A stretch of 64,000 nt of DNA, taken from positions 62,001-126,000 of the forward strand of contig NZ_PYGF01000012.1 of assembly GCF_003014575.1 (NCBI RefSeq). Direction: 5' to 3'. Each line of letters starts with the position of its first letter. Within the stretch, counting starts at the first letter, position 1. This DNA comes from Cecembia rubra (lineage in GTDB: Bacteria > Bacteroidota > Bacteroidia > Cytophagales > Cyclobacteriaceae). The position numbers and the translations under genes were made by a program. The notes under the pieces were generated by a model. The model saw only the letters and a program-made list of their open reading frames with translations. It ran no database searches and was not told the origin of the DNA. This document shows, in pieces, positions 25,401-34,389 of the stretch.

Positions 25401-25690
25401 ATGAGGAATTAAAAATGATGAATGAGGGATTCAAGCCTCTGGTAACCGTCTCCACCAAAAAACTTGGGAATAAAATCGAGATTTCTGTCAAAGACAACGG
25501 TCCAGGTATCCCCGATGCCATCAAGGACAAAATCTTCCAGCCATTCTTTACCACCAAGCCAACTGGTCAGGGAACAGGACTAGGGCTTAGTCTGAGCTAT
25601 GACATTGTGAAAGCACATGGAGGAACTCTAGAAGTAGAATCTATCCCCGGTCAGTTTACCCAGTTTGTTGTCACGCTACCCATTGAGTGA
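22475..25690 (+). CDS. Sensor histidine kinase, Reg_prop beta-propeller / Y_Y_Y / HisKA / HATPase (kinase 2)
   Basis: This 1071-aa paralogue of kinase 1 has the same layout: signal peptide ending near FLSAQS, Reg_prop propeller repeats, Y_Y_Y, membrane helix about residues 758-777, H-box with His832, N-box LINNAF, DNGPGIP and FFTTKPTGQGTGLGLS. A second ATG at 22481 is an equally good start. The propeller halves of the two proteins differ at many positions, while the Y_Y_Y-to-helix DNA is identical over long runs. A 15-20 residue Lys/Arg/Glu-rich segment after the H-box (RHKKQETRHKTEEDE) is encoded by a CAAGAGACAAGA-type minisatellite and is absent from kinase 1. No response regulator follows. 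Signal and partner are unknown. Confidence 0.92.
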   Translation: MTMHTIKIIFSLLITFLWLQTPGFLSAQSIYEQVGRLPITTYTTEEYGGYPTVLATIQSEDGLMYFGATGGMYEYDGVSWRSIFNIRDYVTVRSLTKDSKGRIFYGGDDFGFLEVDENGEARAVSLFHLIPEELKSGQTIVEILFLNEFILLRSPNYLIRLELGEDFSLKSLKSWQSETRFGKSFLAGNQIYVRYLDRGLFLLEGEELTLIPGTEIFGKEAVSIMLPYPEKNSNTILLGGPNTGFYFFEKGTFTKFPTEVDLLIQEGNQLYGAISHQGNYILSVIGVGVVIMNPKGEILKKIGSDQGLHSDVVTSVYLDKNNGLWVTTEDGMARIAIDSPILIFGKDLGINSAVRSIEKKGDELYLGTNTGLIKFDAIEKEFKAGLENENSEIFGLLDDGDNLIVPGRNLNVIRDGKAIRLDFPQDGSLARTAIIPKDNPNILLVGTTLGLLLYEKGLSKQFPWELRGKVPGIGPISNHFFEGKDGKIFTSGQGKLYALEIEVKGVEPIGNQIIKPTVLDVDPSGSFSMIDGDFYITSPQGMQKYSPGEGKFVATEDFSAVENDLYDFTQFKSGIIWYESLDKKKNILKRNKEGKFVKDERTNSIAPYLSQVDFIDEDSILWFGSPKGLIRYDPKKDNQTDKEFFTLIRRIETKTDTIPLPFYGRKKDMPALERKENSYRFEFAAPYFEDEKKTKYQTYLEGFEADWVDWNDNKFKEYTNLSPGEYTFRVRAMAHTGRISEEASYSFVVLPPWYATWWAYLIYALLIGGIITAIIKWRSRKLQAENRILEERVNERTAELEKSLTELKATQAQLIQSEKMASLGELTAGIAHEIQNPLNFVNNFSEVSEELIEEIQELRHKKQETRHKTEEDEILEDVKKNLEKIKYHGKRAESIVKGMLQHSRTGSGNKELTDLNDLADEYLRLSYHGLRAKDKSFQADFKAELDPELPKLEVMPQDIGRVLLNLINNAFQAVNNEELKMMNEGFKPLVTVSTKKLGNKIEISVKDNGPGIPDAIKDKIFQPFFTTKPTGQGTGLGLSLSYDIVKAHGGTLEVESIPGQFTQFVVTLPIE
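25051..25085 (+). repeat. Minisatellite units inside the kinase 2 coding sequence
   Basis: The DNA reads as tandem ACACAAGA/GCAAGAGACAAGA-type units and encodes the in-frame segment RHKKQETRHKTE just after the phospho-acceptor helix. The 13-mer GCAAGAGACAAGA is identical to one in the intergenic array at 4282-4294. Kinase 1 has unrelated, non-repetitive sequence at this place. Confidence 0.75.
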
Positions 25691-25858
25691 AAATTTTCAT
25701 CAACCTCGTATGAAGCGTCTTTATGAAAACAAAGTCCTCCTTGCCATGTAAAGTAAATGGTTTGATTTTCAAAAAAAAAATAGGATGCCTGATTGAAATT
25801 CTTATTGAAATAGAGGGGATTATTCTTTAAGTTACAGAATTAATTAAACAGTAGAAAC

Positions 25859-27637
25859 TTGGACCCAAACATTAGCCATAACCCCCATAACCGAGCCATC
25901 CTGGTCAAGCTATTAGGAGAACTTGATGAAGAAGTATTGACGCAAATTCTGGAAAAAGGCAAAGCCATAGAACTTGATACAGGAAGTTTTTTATTCCACC
26001 AAGGGGATCTTGACAATTCAATTTATATCGTTCTTTCAGGAAGATTTAGGGCTTTGGCCACACAGTCAGATGGACATCTGCATGCCTTAGGGGATATAGG
26101 TGAAGGCGAGCCTATTGGTGAATTTGCATTGTTTATGGGCGAGCCAAGGTCTGCTAGCGTAGTGGCTATTCGTAAGTCTGTCGTATTGGAACTGAAAGAA
26201 AACGAATACTTGGAGATAGTGGCCAAGTTTCCTGCTTTTTCTACAAAACTGACCCGCTTTGTGGTAAACCGGCTACGTAGAAATGTGCTTCAGCAACACT
26301 TAGAGGCCCCTGCCAAAAACATTGCGGTTATAAATCTACAATCAGAAAATGATATTTCTGAATACACGGATGCTATCAAGGCCCAGTTTGAATCTTTGAA
26401 TGTCAGTATCCAGATTTTGGACCATGATTCCCATGCTGAAATGGAATTGCAACAAGTATATGATGCATTGGAACAACATGAGGGACTGAATTTTTTGGTC
26501 TGTAACGATGAAGATCTTGACTGGTCACGTAGATGTATTATTTATGCCGATTTGGTAGTTTTGGCTTCTGATTTTTATGCGGACAGTAAGATTCATGAGA
26601 TAGAACGTCATCTGGACTTATATTCACAGAACATCCTCAATAAAAAAATCTATTTGCTCCTGCTTCACCCCGAGGAGGCTAAGTTTCCGGAGAATACACG
26701 GCGTTGGTTTGAAGATAGAAAGATTGACCTGCACATTCATTACCGAAAGCATCATGGGCCGGACATTAGGAGGTTTGCCAGGATTCTTTCCAATAAGGCC
26801 ATTGGACTGGTGCTGGGGGGGGGAGGAGCTAAGGGTTTTGCCCATTTGGGTGTGATTAAATCACTTTATGACAATGGAGTTGAAATTGATTTTCTGGGAG
26901 GAACCAGTGCAGGTGCCCTTTATGGACTTACGGCCTCTTTCTGTGATTTTGACCGGAAAATGATTGACTTCTATAGCCATGACTCGGCAAGTAGCAAGTT
27001 GACAAAAAATGATTTTACTATCCCCTTAATTTCTATCATGTCGGGTAAAAAAATGACCAATTACCTAAAAAAGATGATGGGCAATACCCATTTGGAAGAT
27101 TTTTGGGTGGGCAGTTATTGTGTTTCTACTAATTATTCCAACGCTTCTGCAAAAGTTCATGAAAGAGGTTTGGCCTGGAAACAAATAGAAGCCAGTATAG
27201 CCATACCAGGGATTTATCCACCCGTAGTTATTGATAAGGAGCTTCATGTGGATGGAGGGGTTGTTGATAATCTTCCCATAGAGACTATGTACAATTACCC
27301 CGTTCAACATATAATAGCCATTTCTCTCACACAGCTTAGGTCACAACCTGTTGATTTTGATGAGACCCCTTCTGCATCTAAACTCCTTTTGAGCAAAATA
27401 ACGGGAAAGAAGAAATTCAGGATTCCGGGTATTGCCTCCATATTGGTCAATTCCCTTACTTTGAACAGCAGGCAAAAACAGGAAATGACAAAATCAGGAG
27501 TGGAATTATACCTGGAATTGGACCTTAAGGGAATTGGAATGTTGGATGATACCCGCTGGAGAGAAATTGTTCAGAAGGGATATGACCAAATGAAAAATGC
27601 TTTGGAGAATTTTCCAGAGGAAAAAAGATTCTGGTAG
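25859..27637 (+). CDS. Cyclic nucleotide-binding domain / patatin-like phospholipase (NTE/RssA type)
   Basis: The 592-aa protein joins an N-terminal cNMP-binding domain (residues about 15-140; LFHQGDLDNSIYIVLSGRF, GEPIGEFALFMGEPRSASV) to a linker and a C-terminal patatin domain. The latter has GGGGAKGFAHLG, the nucleophile motif GTSAG with Ser350, and the dyad Asp465 in VDGGVVDNLP. Proteins of this layout are lysophospholipase/serine esterases related to neuropathy target esterase. No ATG is available: the frame opens after a TAA with TTG at 25859 as the first usable start, and the cNMP domain needs it. The cNMP domain keeps a Gly-Glu-x5-8 Glu-rich cassette, but whether it still binds ligand is unclear. 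It follows the kinases by 168 bp and may be monocistronic. Confidence 0.88.
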   Translation: MDPNISHNPHNRAILVKLLGELDEEVLTQILEKGKAIELDTGSFLFHQGDLDNSIYIVLSGRFRALATQSDGHLHALGDIGEGEPIGEFALFMGEPRSASVVAIRKSVVLELKENEYLEIVAKFPAFSTKLTRFVVNRLRRNVLQQHLEAPAKNIAVINLQSENDISEYTDAIKAQFESLNVSIQILDHDSHAEMELQQVYDALEQHEGLNFLVCNDEDLDWSRRCIIYADLVVLASDFYADSKIHEIERHLDLYSQNILNKKIYLLLLHPEEAKFPENTRRWFEDRKIDLHIHYRKHHGPDIRRFARILSNKAIGLVLGGGGAKGFAHLGVIKSLYDNGVEIDFLGGTSAGALYGLTASFCDFDRKMIDFYSHDSASSKLTKNDFTIPLISIMSGKKMTNYLKKMMGNTHLEDFWVGSYCVSTNYSNASAKVHERGLAWKQIEASIAIPGIYPPVVIDKELHVDGGVVDNLPIETMYNYPVQHIIAISLTQLRSQPVDFDETPSASKLLLSKITGKKKFRIPGIASILVNSLTLNSRQKQEMTKSGVELYLELDLKGIGMLDDTRWREIVQKGYDQMKNALENFPEEKRFW

Positions 27638-27811
27638 GTAAGTGATCCCTACCACCAAAACTACATCTAGTCAAATTTCTTAAGTATTGGTTAGAATATT
27701 TGTATTCCAATAGGATTAGACGAATCCCTAAGATCCAACCTTTGAGTATTTTACTGTAAATGATTACCTTGAAGGAGTACAGTTAATTGAACATCTTGAT
27801 TCCTTAGGCCT

Positions 27812-29227
27812 ATGAAAAATATCATACTTCCAATTTTGTTCCTGTTTTCCCAGGTAATCTTTGCACAAACAAATCTGACTTTTGAAGAGCCTGTCAAACA
27901 ACGGGTCCTGGTGCTAACCGATATAACCAACGAGCCCGATGACCAACAGTCATTGGTCCGGTTTCTTGTTTATGCCAATGAATACGATATTGAAGGAATC
28001 ATAGCCACAACCTCTACCCATCTTAGAAATCAAACCAAAAAGGATAAAATTGAGGAGCTTGTCAGGAATTATGGTCAGGTAAAATCCATACTTGACATAC
28101 ATGCCAATGAATATCCATCTATGGAGTATCTGTTGAGCATTACGTCAATACATTTGCCGCTATTTAGTATGGAAGGAGTAGGGGAAGGGAAGGATTCTCC
28201 AGGTTCCGAACTGCTGATTAAAGCAGTGGATAAATCGGATGACAGGCCTCTTTGGGTCTCAGTCTGGGGCGGGGCCAACTGTCTTGCCCAGGCTTTATGG
28301 AAAGTCAAAAACACCAGACCGGATGCGGAGGTCAGTAAATTTGTAGAAAAAATCAGGGTATATGCCATTTCAGATCAGGATTTTTCTGGTCAATGGATCA
28401 GACAAAATTTCCCTGGGATTTTCTATATTGTAGATGCCAGTGCAGGAGATAATTGGAGGGAATATTATAAAGCGACTTGGACTGGGATTGGAGGAGATGT
28501 GTTTTATAAGAATGGGCCAGGATGGCATCATGAATTGGTTGAAAATCAATGGCTGATAGAAAACATTGCTAAAAACCATGGTCCACTTGGTGCATTGTAC
28601 CCACCTTTGGATTACATCATGGAGGGTGATACTCCGTCTTTTTTTGGACTGATTCAAAATGGTTTGGCTTGGTATAAAAGTCCCGCTTGGGGCGGTTGGG
28701 CAGGTCGCTATGAATGGTTTAAATCTCTTGGCGAAGTTGATAAGATATGGACTTCATCAGTATACACCCAAGATGAAGTGGTTTTACCTGATGGAAGTAT
28801 ATATGCTTCAAACCAGGCTACGATCTGGAGATGGAGAAAGGCCTTTCAGCATGATTTCGCTGCAAGGATGGACTGGAATATAGCAGAAAGGTATAAGGAT
28901 GCCAATCACAACCCCATATTAGTACTCAATGGAAACGAAGGAAAGGCTTTTGGAAAGGGAAAAGTTAAAGCAGGAGACTATGTAAGGTTATCTTCTAAAG
29001 GAACCTACGACCCAGATGGAGATCAATTAAGATACAAATGGTGGGTGTATAGGGAGGCTGGAAATTTCAATGGAAAATTGGAGTTTCACAATCCTTTTGG
29101 AGAAGAACTTGTCTTTCAAATGCCCCAATTGGGTTCAGGCCAGGAGTTACACATTATTTTGGAGGTTGAGGACAGCGGTACTCCAAGTCTATTCAGTTAC
29201 AGAAGAATTATCCTGACTCATCCCTAA
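27812..29227 (+). CDS. DUF1593 (nucleoside hydrolase-like) exported protein, copy 1
   Basis: This 471-aa protein starts with a signal peptide (MKNIILPILFLFSQVIFAQ). The N-terminal domain carries LVLTDITNEPDDQQSLVRFL, a version of the Asp-rich metal site of nucleoside hydrolases (DTDPGxDD). PLWVSVWGGANCLAQAL and EGDTPSFFGLIQNGL are typical of DUF1593. The last about 90 residues form an Ig-like domain (GTYDPDGDQLRYKWWVY). Members occur in polysaccharide-degradation loci, but the reaction is unproved; an N- or O-glycosidase of nucleoside-hydrolase type is the usual guess. It is followed after 8 bp by a NagX-like acetyltransferase. A second, divergent copy lies at 37662-39188. Confidence 0.85.
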   Translation: MKNIILPILFLFSQVIFAQTNLTFEEPVKQRVLVLTDITNEPDDQQSLVRFLVYANEYDIEGIIATTSTHLRNQTKKDKIEELVRNYGQVKSILDIHANEYPSMEYLLSITSIHLPLFSMEGVGEGKDSPGSELLIKAVDKSDDRPLWVSVWGGANCLAQALWKVKNTRPDAEVSKFVEKIRVYAISDQDFSGQWIRQNFPGIFYIVDASAGDNWREYYKATWTGIGGDVFYKNGPGWHHELVENQWLIENIAKNHGPLGALYPPLDYIMEGDTPSFFGLIQNGLAWYKSPAWGGWAGRYEWFKSLGEVDKIWTSSVYTQDEVVLPDGSIYASNQATIWRWRKAFQHDFAARMDWNIAERYKDANHNPILVLNGNEGKAFGKGKVKAGDYVRLSSKGTYDPDGDQLRYKWWVYREAGNFNGKLEFHNPFGEELVFQMPQLGSGQELHIILEVEDSGTPSLFSYRRIILTHP

Positions 29228-29235
29228 GGGCTATT

Positions 29236-30342
29236 ATGTCACATCATTCCCAAGTATCATCTCTACGCTTGGTTTCCTTAGATGCGTACCGGGGTTTGAC
29301 CATGTTCTTATTGATAGCAGAAGCTGCCTTAGTGTATGAAACTTTATTGGAGGCATTTCCTTTAGATAGTTTTGCCCATGCTTTTTTCACACAGTTTACC
29401 CACCATCCATGGAATGGGCTGAGGTTTTGGGATCTGATCCAACCCTTTTTCATGTTTATTGTAGGTGTTGCCATGCCTTTTTCACTTAACAAAAGACTGG
29501 CAATAGAAGGGAATAGCACCAAGGTCACACAGCATATTTTGAGACGTTGCCTGCTGCTTTTCCTTTTTGGCACCGGACTTCATTGTATCTATAGCCAGAA
29601 GTTGGTGTTTGAATTATGGAATGTTCTTACCCAACTCTCATTTACAATTTTATTGACTTATTTTTTGATGAGGAATTCTATCAAATTTCAACTTGGGGTT
29701 ACTTTTGGTCTATTGATCCTTACTGAATTGCTTTACAGGATTTATGCACCGGTATCTCCATTTGTCATGGGGGAAAATTTTGGATCCTATGTCGATATGT
29801 TCTTGATGGGAAAAATCAATAGTGGGGGCTGGGTGGCCATCAACTGTATTCCTACAGCTGCCCATACCATTTGGGGAGCATTGTGTGGAAACTTATTACT
29901 TTCCTCTAAAAAAGATCAGAAGAAAATTAAAATACTATTGATCGCTGGTACAATAGGTTTGCTTCTTGGTTATGGACTCGATCTTTTGGGGATTACGCCT
30001 ATTATCAAAAGGATCAGCACGAGTGCATTTGTATTGGCATCTGGGGGTTGGGCTTTGATTGCCTTGGCCTTTTTTTATTGGTTGGTGGATATAAAAAAGC
30101 AACAGTCTTGGGCTTGGGCTTTTGTGATTGTTGGGATGAATCCTATTTTTATCTATTTGTTTGCGGAAGTTCTTGGTCACCGCTGGTTATTCGGATTTGT
30201 CAGGATTTTCACCATAGGTTTTTTAGAACCAATAGGGTTTTCGGAGGCTTTTCTAGGAATTCTGACCGCATTGTTGACCTTAGGGGCCATGTGGTATTTG
30301 TGTTACTTCTTGTACAAAAAGCGGATTTTCTTCAAGATTTGA
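29236..30342 (+). CDS. NagX/HGSNAT-like membrane acetyltransferase (DUF5009), copy 1
   Basis: The 368-aa integral membrane protein has about ten helices. Its N-terminal block contains SLDAYRGLTMFLL and FTHHPWNGLRFWDLIQPFFM, the hallmark of COG4299 proteins. The same block in human lysosomal HGSNAT contains the His that carries acetyl across the membrane to glucosamine. Bacterial relatives (NagX) sit in N-acetylglucosamine utilisation loci of Shewanella and Xanthomonas. It is 8 bp downstream of the DUF1593 gene, so they form an operon. I infer acetylation of a periplasmic amino sugar or glycan; the substrate is unproved and simple transport has also been proposed for NagX. Confidence 0.8.
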   Translation: MSHHSQVSSLRLVSLDAYRGLTMFLLIAEAALVYETLLEAFPLDSFAHAFFTQFTHHPWNGLRFWDLIQPFFMFIVGVAMPFSLNKRLAIEGNSTKVTQHILRRCLLLFLFGTGLHCIYSQKLVFELWNVLTQLSFTILLTYFLMRNSIKFQLGVTFGLLILTELLYRIYAPVSPFVMGENFGSYVDMFLMGKINSGGWVAINCIPTAAHTIWGALCGNLLLSSKKDQKKIKILLIAGTIGLLLGYGLDLLGITPIIKRISTSAFVLASGGWALIALAFFYWLVDIKKQQSWAWAFVIVGMNPIFIYLFAEVLGHRWLFGFVRIFTIGFLEPIGFSEAFLGILTALLTLGAMWYLCYFLYKKRIFFKI

Positions 30343-30448
30343 GGTTAGGGAAAATTCAGCTTTCTCTCGAATGAAAATTCTAAATTTCCCAAGTGAATCA
30401 TTTATGGACCATGGTTTGAATGAACCAATTAATGTATTAGATTTCAGT

Positions 30449-31357
30449 ATGAAAAAAATTCTGTCTTTTGTTCTTATCGCTTTTTTACCTGGCTTAATTT
30501 CAGCACAAACAGTTTATCCACTTTATGGGGATCAAGCCATTCCTAATTCCATTGATGTGCCAGATGAAGAAAAATCAGAAATAGGGGATTATGGCATCTT
30601 GCGAATCAGCAAAGTAAGCAAACCGACACTGACAGTATATTTACCTGAAAAGGGAAAGGCAACTGGACATGGAGTTATCATATGCCCGGGAGGAGGATAT
30701 TGGATATTGGCAGCAAGACATGAAGGTTCGGATGTAGCAGAGGAATTTACCAAAAGAGGAATTACGGCTTTTGTGCTGAAATACCGTCTACCAAGCGATA
30801 TTACCATGATCGACAAAACGATTGGTCCTCTTCAAGATGCTCAAAGGGCCATCCAGATGGTGAGAGAAAATGCTAATGAATGGAATGTGAATCCAGATCA
30901 GGTGGGGATTTTGGGATTTTCAGCAGGGGGACATTTGGCTTCAACTGCCGGCACCCATTTTGAAACAGCAGAGATAAATAATCCAAAAAACACCAGTCTA
31001 AGGCCAGATTTTATGGTTTTGGTTTATCCTGTAATCAGTTTCGATCCATCTATTGGGCACAGTGGTTCAGCTAAAAATCTTTTAGGAGATCATCCAAGCC
31101 AGGAAATCCTAGATAAGTTTTCCAATGATAAACAAGTGAGTGCAAATACTCCTCCAACTTACCTTGTCCACGCCAAAGATGATCGGGTGAGCATCCAAAA
31201 TTCATATGTATTCGAAAATTCACTTAAACAAAATGCAGTTACTGTTGAAGCCACTTATTTTGAAACTGGTGGGCATGGTTTTGGTATGGTCAACCCCCAA
31301 TCAGATATCCTGTGGATGGATCAGGTAGAGGCTTGGATCAAGCGGCTATTTCATTGA
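30449..31357 (+). CDS. Exported alpha/beta hydrolase, carbohydrate esterase-like
   Basis: I start at the ATG at 30449, where MKKILSFVLIAFLPGLISAQ is a signal peptide; an in-frame ATG at 30371 would put 26 odd residues before it. The 302-aa enzyme has HGVIICPGGGYWILA (oxyanion loop), the nucleophile GFSAGGH, an Asp in HAKDDRVS and a His in TGGHGFGM. This matches the BD-FAE/acetyl-xylan esterase-like group (dienelactone hydrolase relatives) found in polysaccharide loci. It probably removes acetyl or other acyl groups from sugars in the periplasm. The NagX-like gene is 106 bp upstream on the same strand. Confidence 0.85.
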   Translation: MKKILSFVLIAFLPGLISAQTVYPLYGDQAIPNSIDVPDEEKSEIGDYGILRISKVSKPTLTVYLPEKGKATGHGVIICPGGGYWILAARHEGSDVAEEFTKRGITAFVLKYRLPSDITMIDKTIGPLQDAQRAIQMVRENANEWNVNPDQVGILGFSAGGHLASTAGTHFETAEINNPKNTSLRPDFMVLVYPVISFDPSIGHSGSAKNLLGDHPSQEILDKFSNDKQVSANTPPTYLVHAKDDRVSIQNSYVFENSLKQNAVTVEATYFETGGHGFGMVNPQSDILWMDQVEAWIKRLFH

Positions 31358-31436
31358 TTGAAAGTGTGGCTTTTGATTGTTGGATTGGATACAATCTTTA
31401 TTTTTACCAAATTGGACATAACTAGTCATAAACTGG

Positions 31437-32051
31437 ATGAAGAGATTTATAGCAGGATTTATAGCAGCGGCATTGATTTTTGTAGGTGTTTGGTTGTTGC
31501 TGGATAAAAAGGAAAGTAAGGAGGAATTAAAAGAAAGCTCTGCAATGATCCAGCAGCAGATTCAACAGGTAGGTAAATTGATAGTGACAGAGGGATACTT
31601 CTCACAGGTATTTACCTTCAAAAACTCCCAAAATCTATTCCTGAACCTGTTTACTTCCGATAAAAAAGCATTGGTAGTGGCTAATGCTAAAGTTACAGTG
31701 GAATATGATCTCAGGGCTTTGGAAACTGAGCTGGATTTGGATAATAAGACTGTAATTTTGAAAAGGATCCCAGAACCGGTGATCAATATTTATCCGGATA
31801 TTGAATACTATGATGTGACCCAAGATTACTTCAATAAGTTTGGAGCTGCAGATTACAATAAAATCAAAAACACAGTCAATGCCCGTATCAGGGAAAAAGT
31901 CAATCAATCAAATCTTATGGATAATAGCAGGGAAAGGTTGATGGCTGAATTGGCCAATCTTTTTGTACTGACCAAGTCACTGGGTTGGACCTTAAAATAC
32001 AATGAAGTAATTATTGAAAATGAGGAACAAATGAAAAATTTAAGAAGGTAG
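31437..32051 (+). CDS. DUF4230 protein, membrane-anchored
   Basis: This 204-aa protein has one N-terminal membrane helix (about residues 4-22) and a soluble domain with VANAKVTVEYDLRALE and NKTVILKRIPEPVINIYPDIEYYD, typical of DUF4230. The family has no known function. The C-terminus is strongly helical and charged. It is two bases upstream of the next small membrane protein gene, so both are co-translated. The neighbours on either side are glycan enzymes, but I see no direct link. Confidence 0.75.
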   Translation: MKRFIAGFIAAALIFVGVWLLLDKKESKEELKESSAMIQQQIQQVGKLIVTEGYFSQVFTFKNSQNLFLNLFTSDKKALVVANAKVTVEYDLRALETELDLDNKTVILKRIPEPVINIYPDIEYYDVTQDYFNKFGAADYNKIKNTVNARIREKVNQSNLMDNSRERLMAELANLFVLTKSLGWTLKYNEVIIENEEQMKNLRR

Positions 32052-32053
32052 TA

Positions 32054-32443
32054 ATGAGAGCAGGTTTTGATACAAGGATGCTTTTGGTTTTTGGTTTGGC
32101 TTTTTTGGTAGCAGCTTTGACCAATTGGACTGTCCCCTATGAAGACTTGGGTCTCATGGAAGATGGTTCTGCCTTGCGCTGGGCTTTTTATGCTGCTGTC
32201 CTCAGTCTTATCTCCCATTTTCGACACAATCAATTATCAGGAAAGGTGGCCATATGGATTGCAATGGGATTTGTGACTGCAGTCATTTTGAGGATTGTGT
32301 TTGACATTTTCAATGATAGCTCCACGCATAATCTTTGGCCCTTCGAAGTGGTATTGGCCTTAGGGATCACATTTGCCCCGGCATTTGTAGTGGGGTTGGT
32401 TTTTAAGGTGGTGCAAAGAACTTTAAAGGGAGAAAATCACTGA
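32054..32443 (+). CDS. Small four-helix membrane protein, unknown
   Basis: The 129-aa product has four hydrophobic helices (MLLVFGLAFLVAALTNW, LRWAFYAAVLSLIS, KVAIWIAMGFVTAVILRIVF, EVVLALGITFAPAFVVGLVF). I do not recognise the family. It starts two bases after the DUF4230 stop codon, so the pair likely act together or are at least co-translated. No conserved catalytic motif is visible. Confidence 0.65.
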   Translation: MRAGFDTRMLLVFGLAFLVAALTNWTVPYEDLGLMEDGSALRWAFYAAVLSLISHFRHNQLSGKVAIWIAMGFVTAVILRIVFDIFNDSSTHNLWPFEVVLALGITFAPAFVVGLVFKVVQRTLKGENH

Positions 32444-32495
32444 ATTTTAGCTAGGTTTGAGTAATTTAAACTGTTTATCTCAAACCCGAATTCCT

Positions 32496-32950
32496 ATGTC
32501 AACTGCGAAAAGAAAGTCAATCGTTTTAATCATTTATTTTTTATTTGTTCACCTTACCTATGGGCAAATTCCAAGGCAGTTTATCCTGCATTAAGTGACC
32601 ATACAGGATATCTGAATGGGAGAGCGGGAGGGTGGCCACATGTTTTCACCGGTCAGAATTTGGTTTACTACAAAAGACCTGAGGTAATTGAAACCCTTAC
32701 TTATTATGATGCGGTCAATTTTGCACGGATTTTAAATACCCCTGGTTTTTATACCTGGGGTTTCAATGATGAAGTCAGCCCTCCCACTTCTTATTATGCG
32801 GCCTATAATCAAATCAAGTCCCCCAAGGAACTTTTTTTGGTGCTTGAAACAGGGCATTGGACTTATCCGGAGCAGCAAAAAAAGATTGATGATTGGCTTT
32901 TTGGAAAATTTTTATGCATGCTAAAAATAGGCCTTACCAAAATTTCTTAG
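32496..32950 (+). pseudogene. Remnant of an acetylxylan esterase / cephalosporin-C deacetylase family gene
   Basis: An ATG at 32496 opens a signal peptide (MSTAKRKSIVLIIYFLFVHL..) that stops at a TAA after 32 codons. In another frame from about 32571 comes a clean C-terminal part of an AXE1-family enzyme: VYPALSDHTGYLNGRAGGWP, YYDAVNFARILNTPGFYTWG, FNDEVSPPTSYYAAYN with the acid residue, and ETGHWTYPEQQ with the His. The nucleophile Ser and some 250-300 central residues are missing, so an internal deletion with frameshift near 32570 fused the two ends. Family AXE1 proteins are usually about 320-430 aa. It cannot be active. Confidence 0.85.
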
Positions 32951-33192
32951 GATACTTTTTTATCATTTCTTGGGATGCAATTAGATATTGCATTCCTTGA
33001 TTTTTCATTTTGGGAACAACCGTGAAATTCCAGGAAAAGGTTAATCATTTAGGATGTTAAGTTGTGAAATGATTGTTCCACTTGGTTTCAGCGAAAATTT
33101 TTCAGTAATTATGCCTAATTTATTCTGCTTTAAATTTTGTTTTTGAGAAAAAATCATATTTTTATTTTTTGTTGCTCTTTCAAGAACGTTCT

Positions 33193-34389
33193 ATGACACA
33201 ATCACCTTTGTCATCCAGGATTTATTCCATAGATATTTTCAGGGCCATCACTATGTTGTTGATGATTTTTGTCAATGACCTATGGACGCTGAAAGATGTC
33301 CCTCAATGGCTTGGTCATGCAGAAGCCGGAATAGATGGTATGGGTTTGGCAGATGTGGTTTTTCCAGCTTTTTTGGTGATCGTTGGCTTATCAATTCCAT
33401 TCGCTATTTCCAAGAGAATTCAAAAGGGGGAAAGCCTTAATGATACATTAAAACATATTTTTTTCAGGACTTTGGCTTTATTGACAATGGGGCTATTTCA
33501 TGTCAATCTGGAAAATTACAATGCTGCAGATTCATCTCTGCCAAAGTCTGTTTGGCAGATTCTGATGACTGTTGCATTTTTTATGATTTGGCTGGATTAT
33601 TCCTCCTATCTGAATAAAAGAAGGAATAATATAATTCAGATTTCCGGTGTCCTGATCTTAGGCCTACTTGCTTATTTATATGTAGGAGGAAGTCCTGAAA
33701 ACCCCACTTGGATGAAATTCCATTGGTGGGGTATCCTTGGCTTGATAGGCTGGGCTTATTTCATTGCTTCATTGATTTATTTGGCTTTCAGGGAAAAACT
33801 CCCTGTATATTTTGCATTTTTCTTATTCTTCATTTTTTTCAATTCTGCGGAAAAACTTGGGTGGTTAAGCTTCCTTGATTCAATTAAACCGTATTTCTGG
33901 ATTTCCGGGAATGGTTCAAATCCCGCATTCTCAATGGCAGGAGTCATCATTGGGCTTTATTACAAAAATTACCTTGCACATGGAAAGTACAAAAATTACT
34001 GGTTGGTACTCTGTGCTTCGGCTGGAGCTTTGATTTTATTTGGACTTTGGACGAGACCGTTTTGGGGAATCCATAAAATTGGTGCATCGCCATCTTGGGT
34101 GGCTATTTGTACAGGGATAAGCTTCTTGGTTTTAGCTTTTATGATCTGGTTGGTTGATAGAAGGGGAAAGTTCTCTTGGTTCGAAACCATCAAACCCGCA
34201 GGTACGAGTACTTTGACTTGCTATTTACTACCTTATATTCACTATGCTTTGTACTCTATGGTGGGAATAGTGCTGCCCTTGTATTTGAGAACAGGAGCGA
34301 TAGGTATAGTAAAATCCCTTTTTTATGCTTTAGTCATCATCTGGATTACCGGACTATTGGAAAAACAAAAAATATGTCTCAAAATTTAA
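33193..34389 (+). CDS. NagX/HGSNAT-like membrane acetyltransferase (DUF5009), copy 2
   Basis: I use the ATG at 33193 (MTQSPLSSRIYSIDIFRAIT); a TTG at 33169 is in frame but unneeded. The 398-aa protein has about ten helices and the COG4299 block LGHAEAGIDGMGLADVVFPA followed by FLVIVGLSIPFA, a more divergent version of the one in copy 1 with one His in the reactive position. It ends with a Lys-rich tail. The GH20-like gene starts 17 bp after its stop, so both are probably one transcript. The inferred role is transmembrane acetylation (or handling) of an amino sugar released outside; experimental support is only from family members. Confidence 0.78.
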   Translation: MTQSPLSSRIYSIDIFRAITMLLMIFVNDLWTLKDVPQWLGHAEAGIDGMGLADVVFPAFLVIVGLSIPFAISKRIQKGESLNDTLKHIFFRTLALLTMGLFHVNLENYNAADSSLPKSVWQILMTVAFFMIWLDYSSYLNKRRNNIIQISGVLILGLLAYLYVGGSPENPTWMKFHWWGILGLIGWAYFIASLIYLAFREKLPVYFAFFLFFIFFNSAEKLGWLSFLDSIKPYFWISGNGSNPAFSMAGVIIGLYYKNYLAHGKYKNYWLVLCASAGALILFGLWTRPFWGIHKIGASPSWVAICTGISFLVLAFMIWLVDRRGKFSWFETIKPAGTSTLTCYLLPYIHYALYSMVGIVLPLYLRTGAIGIVKSLFYALVIIWITGLLEKQKICLKI

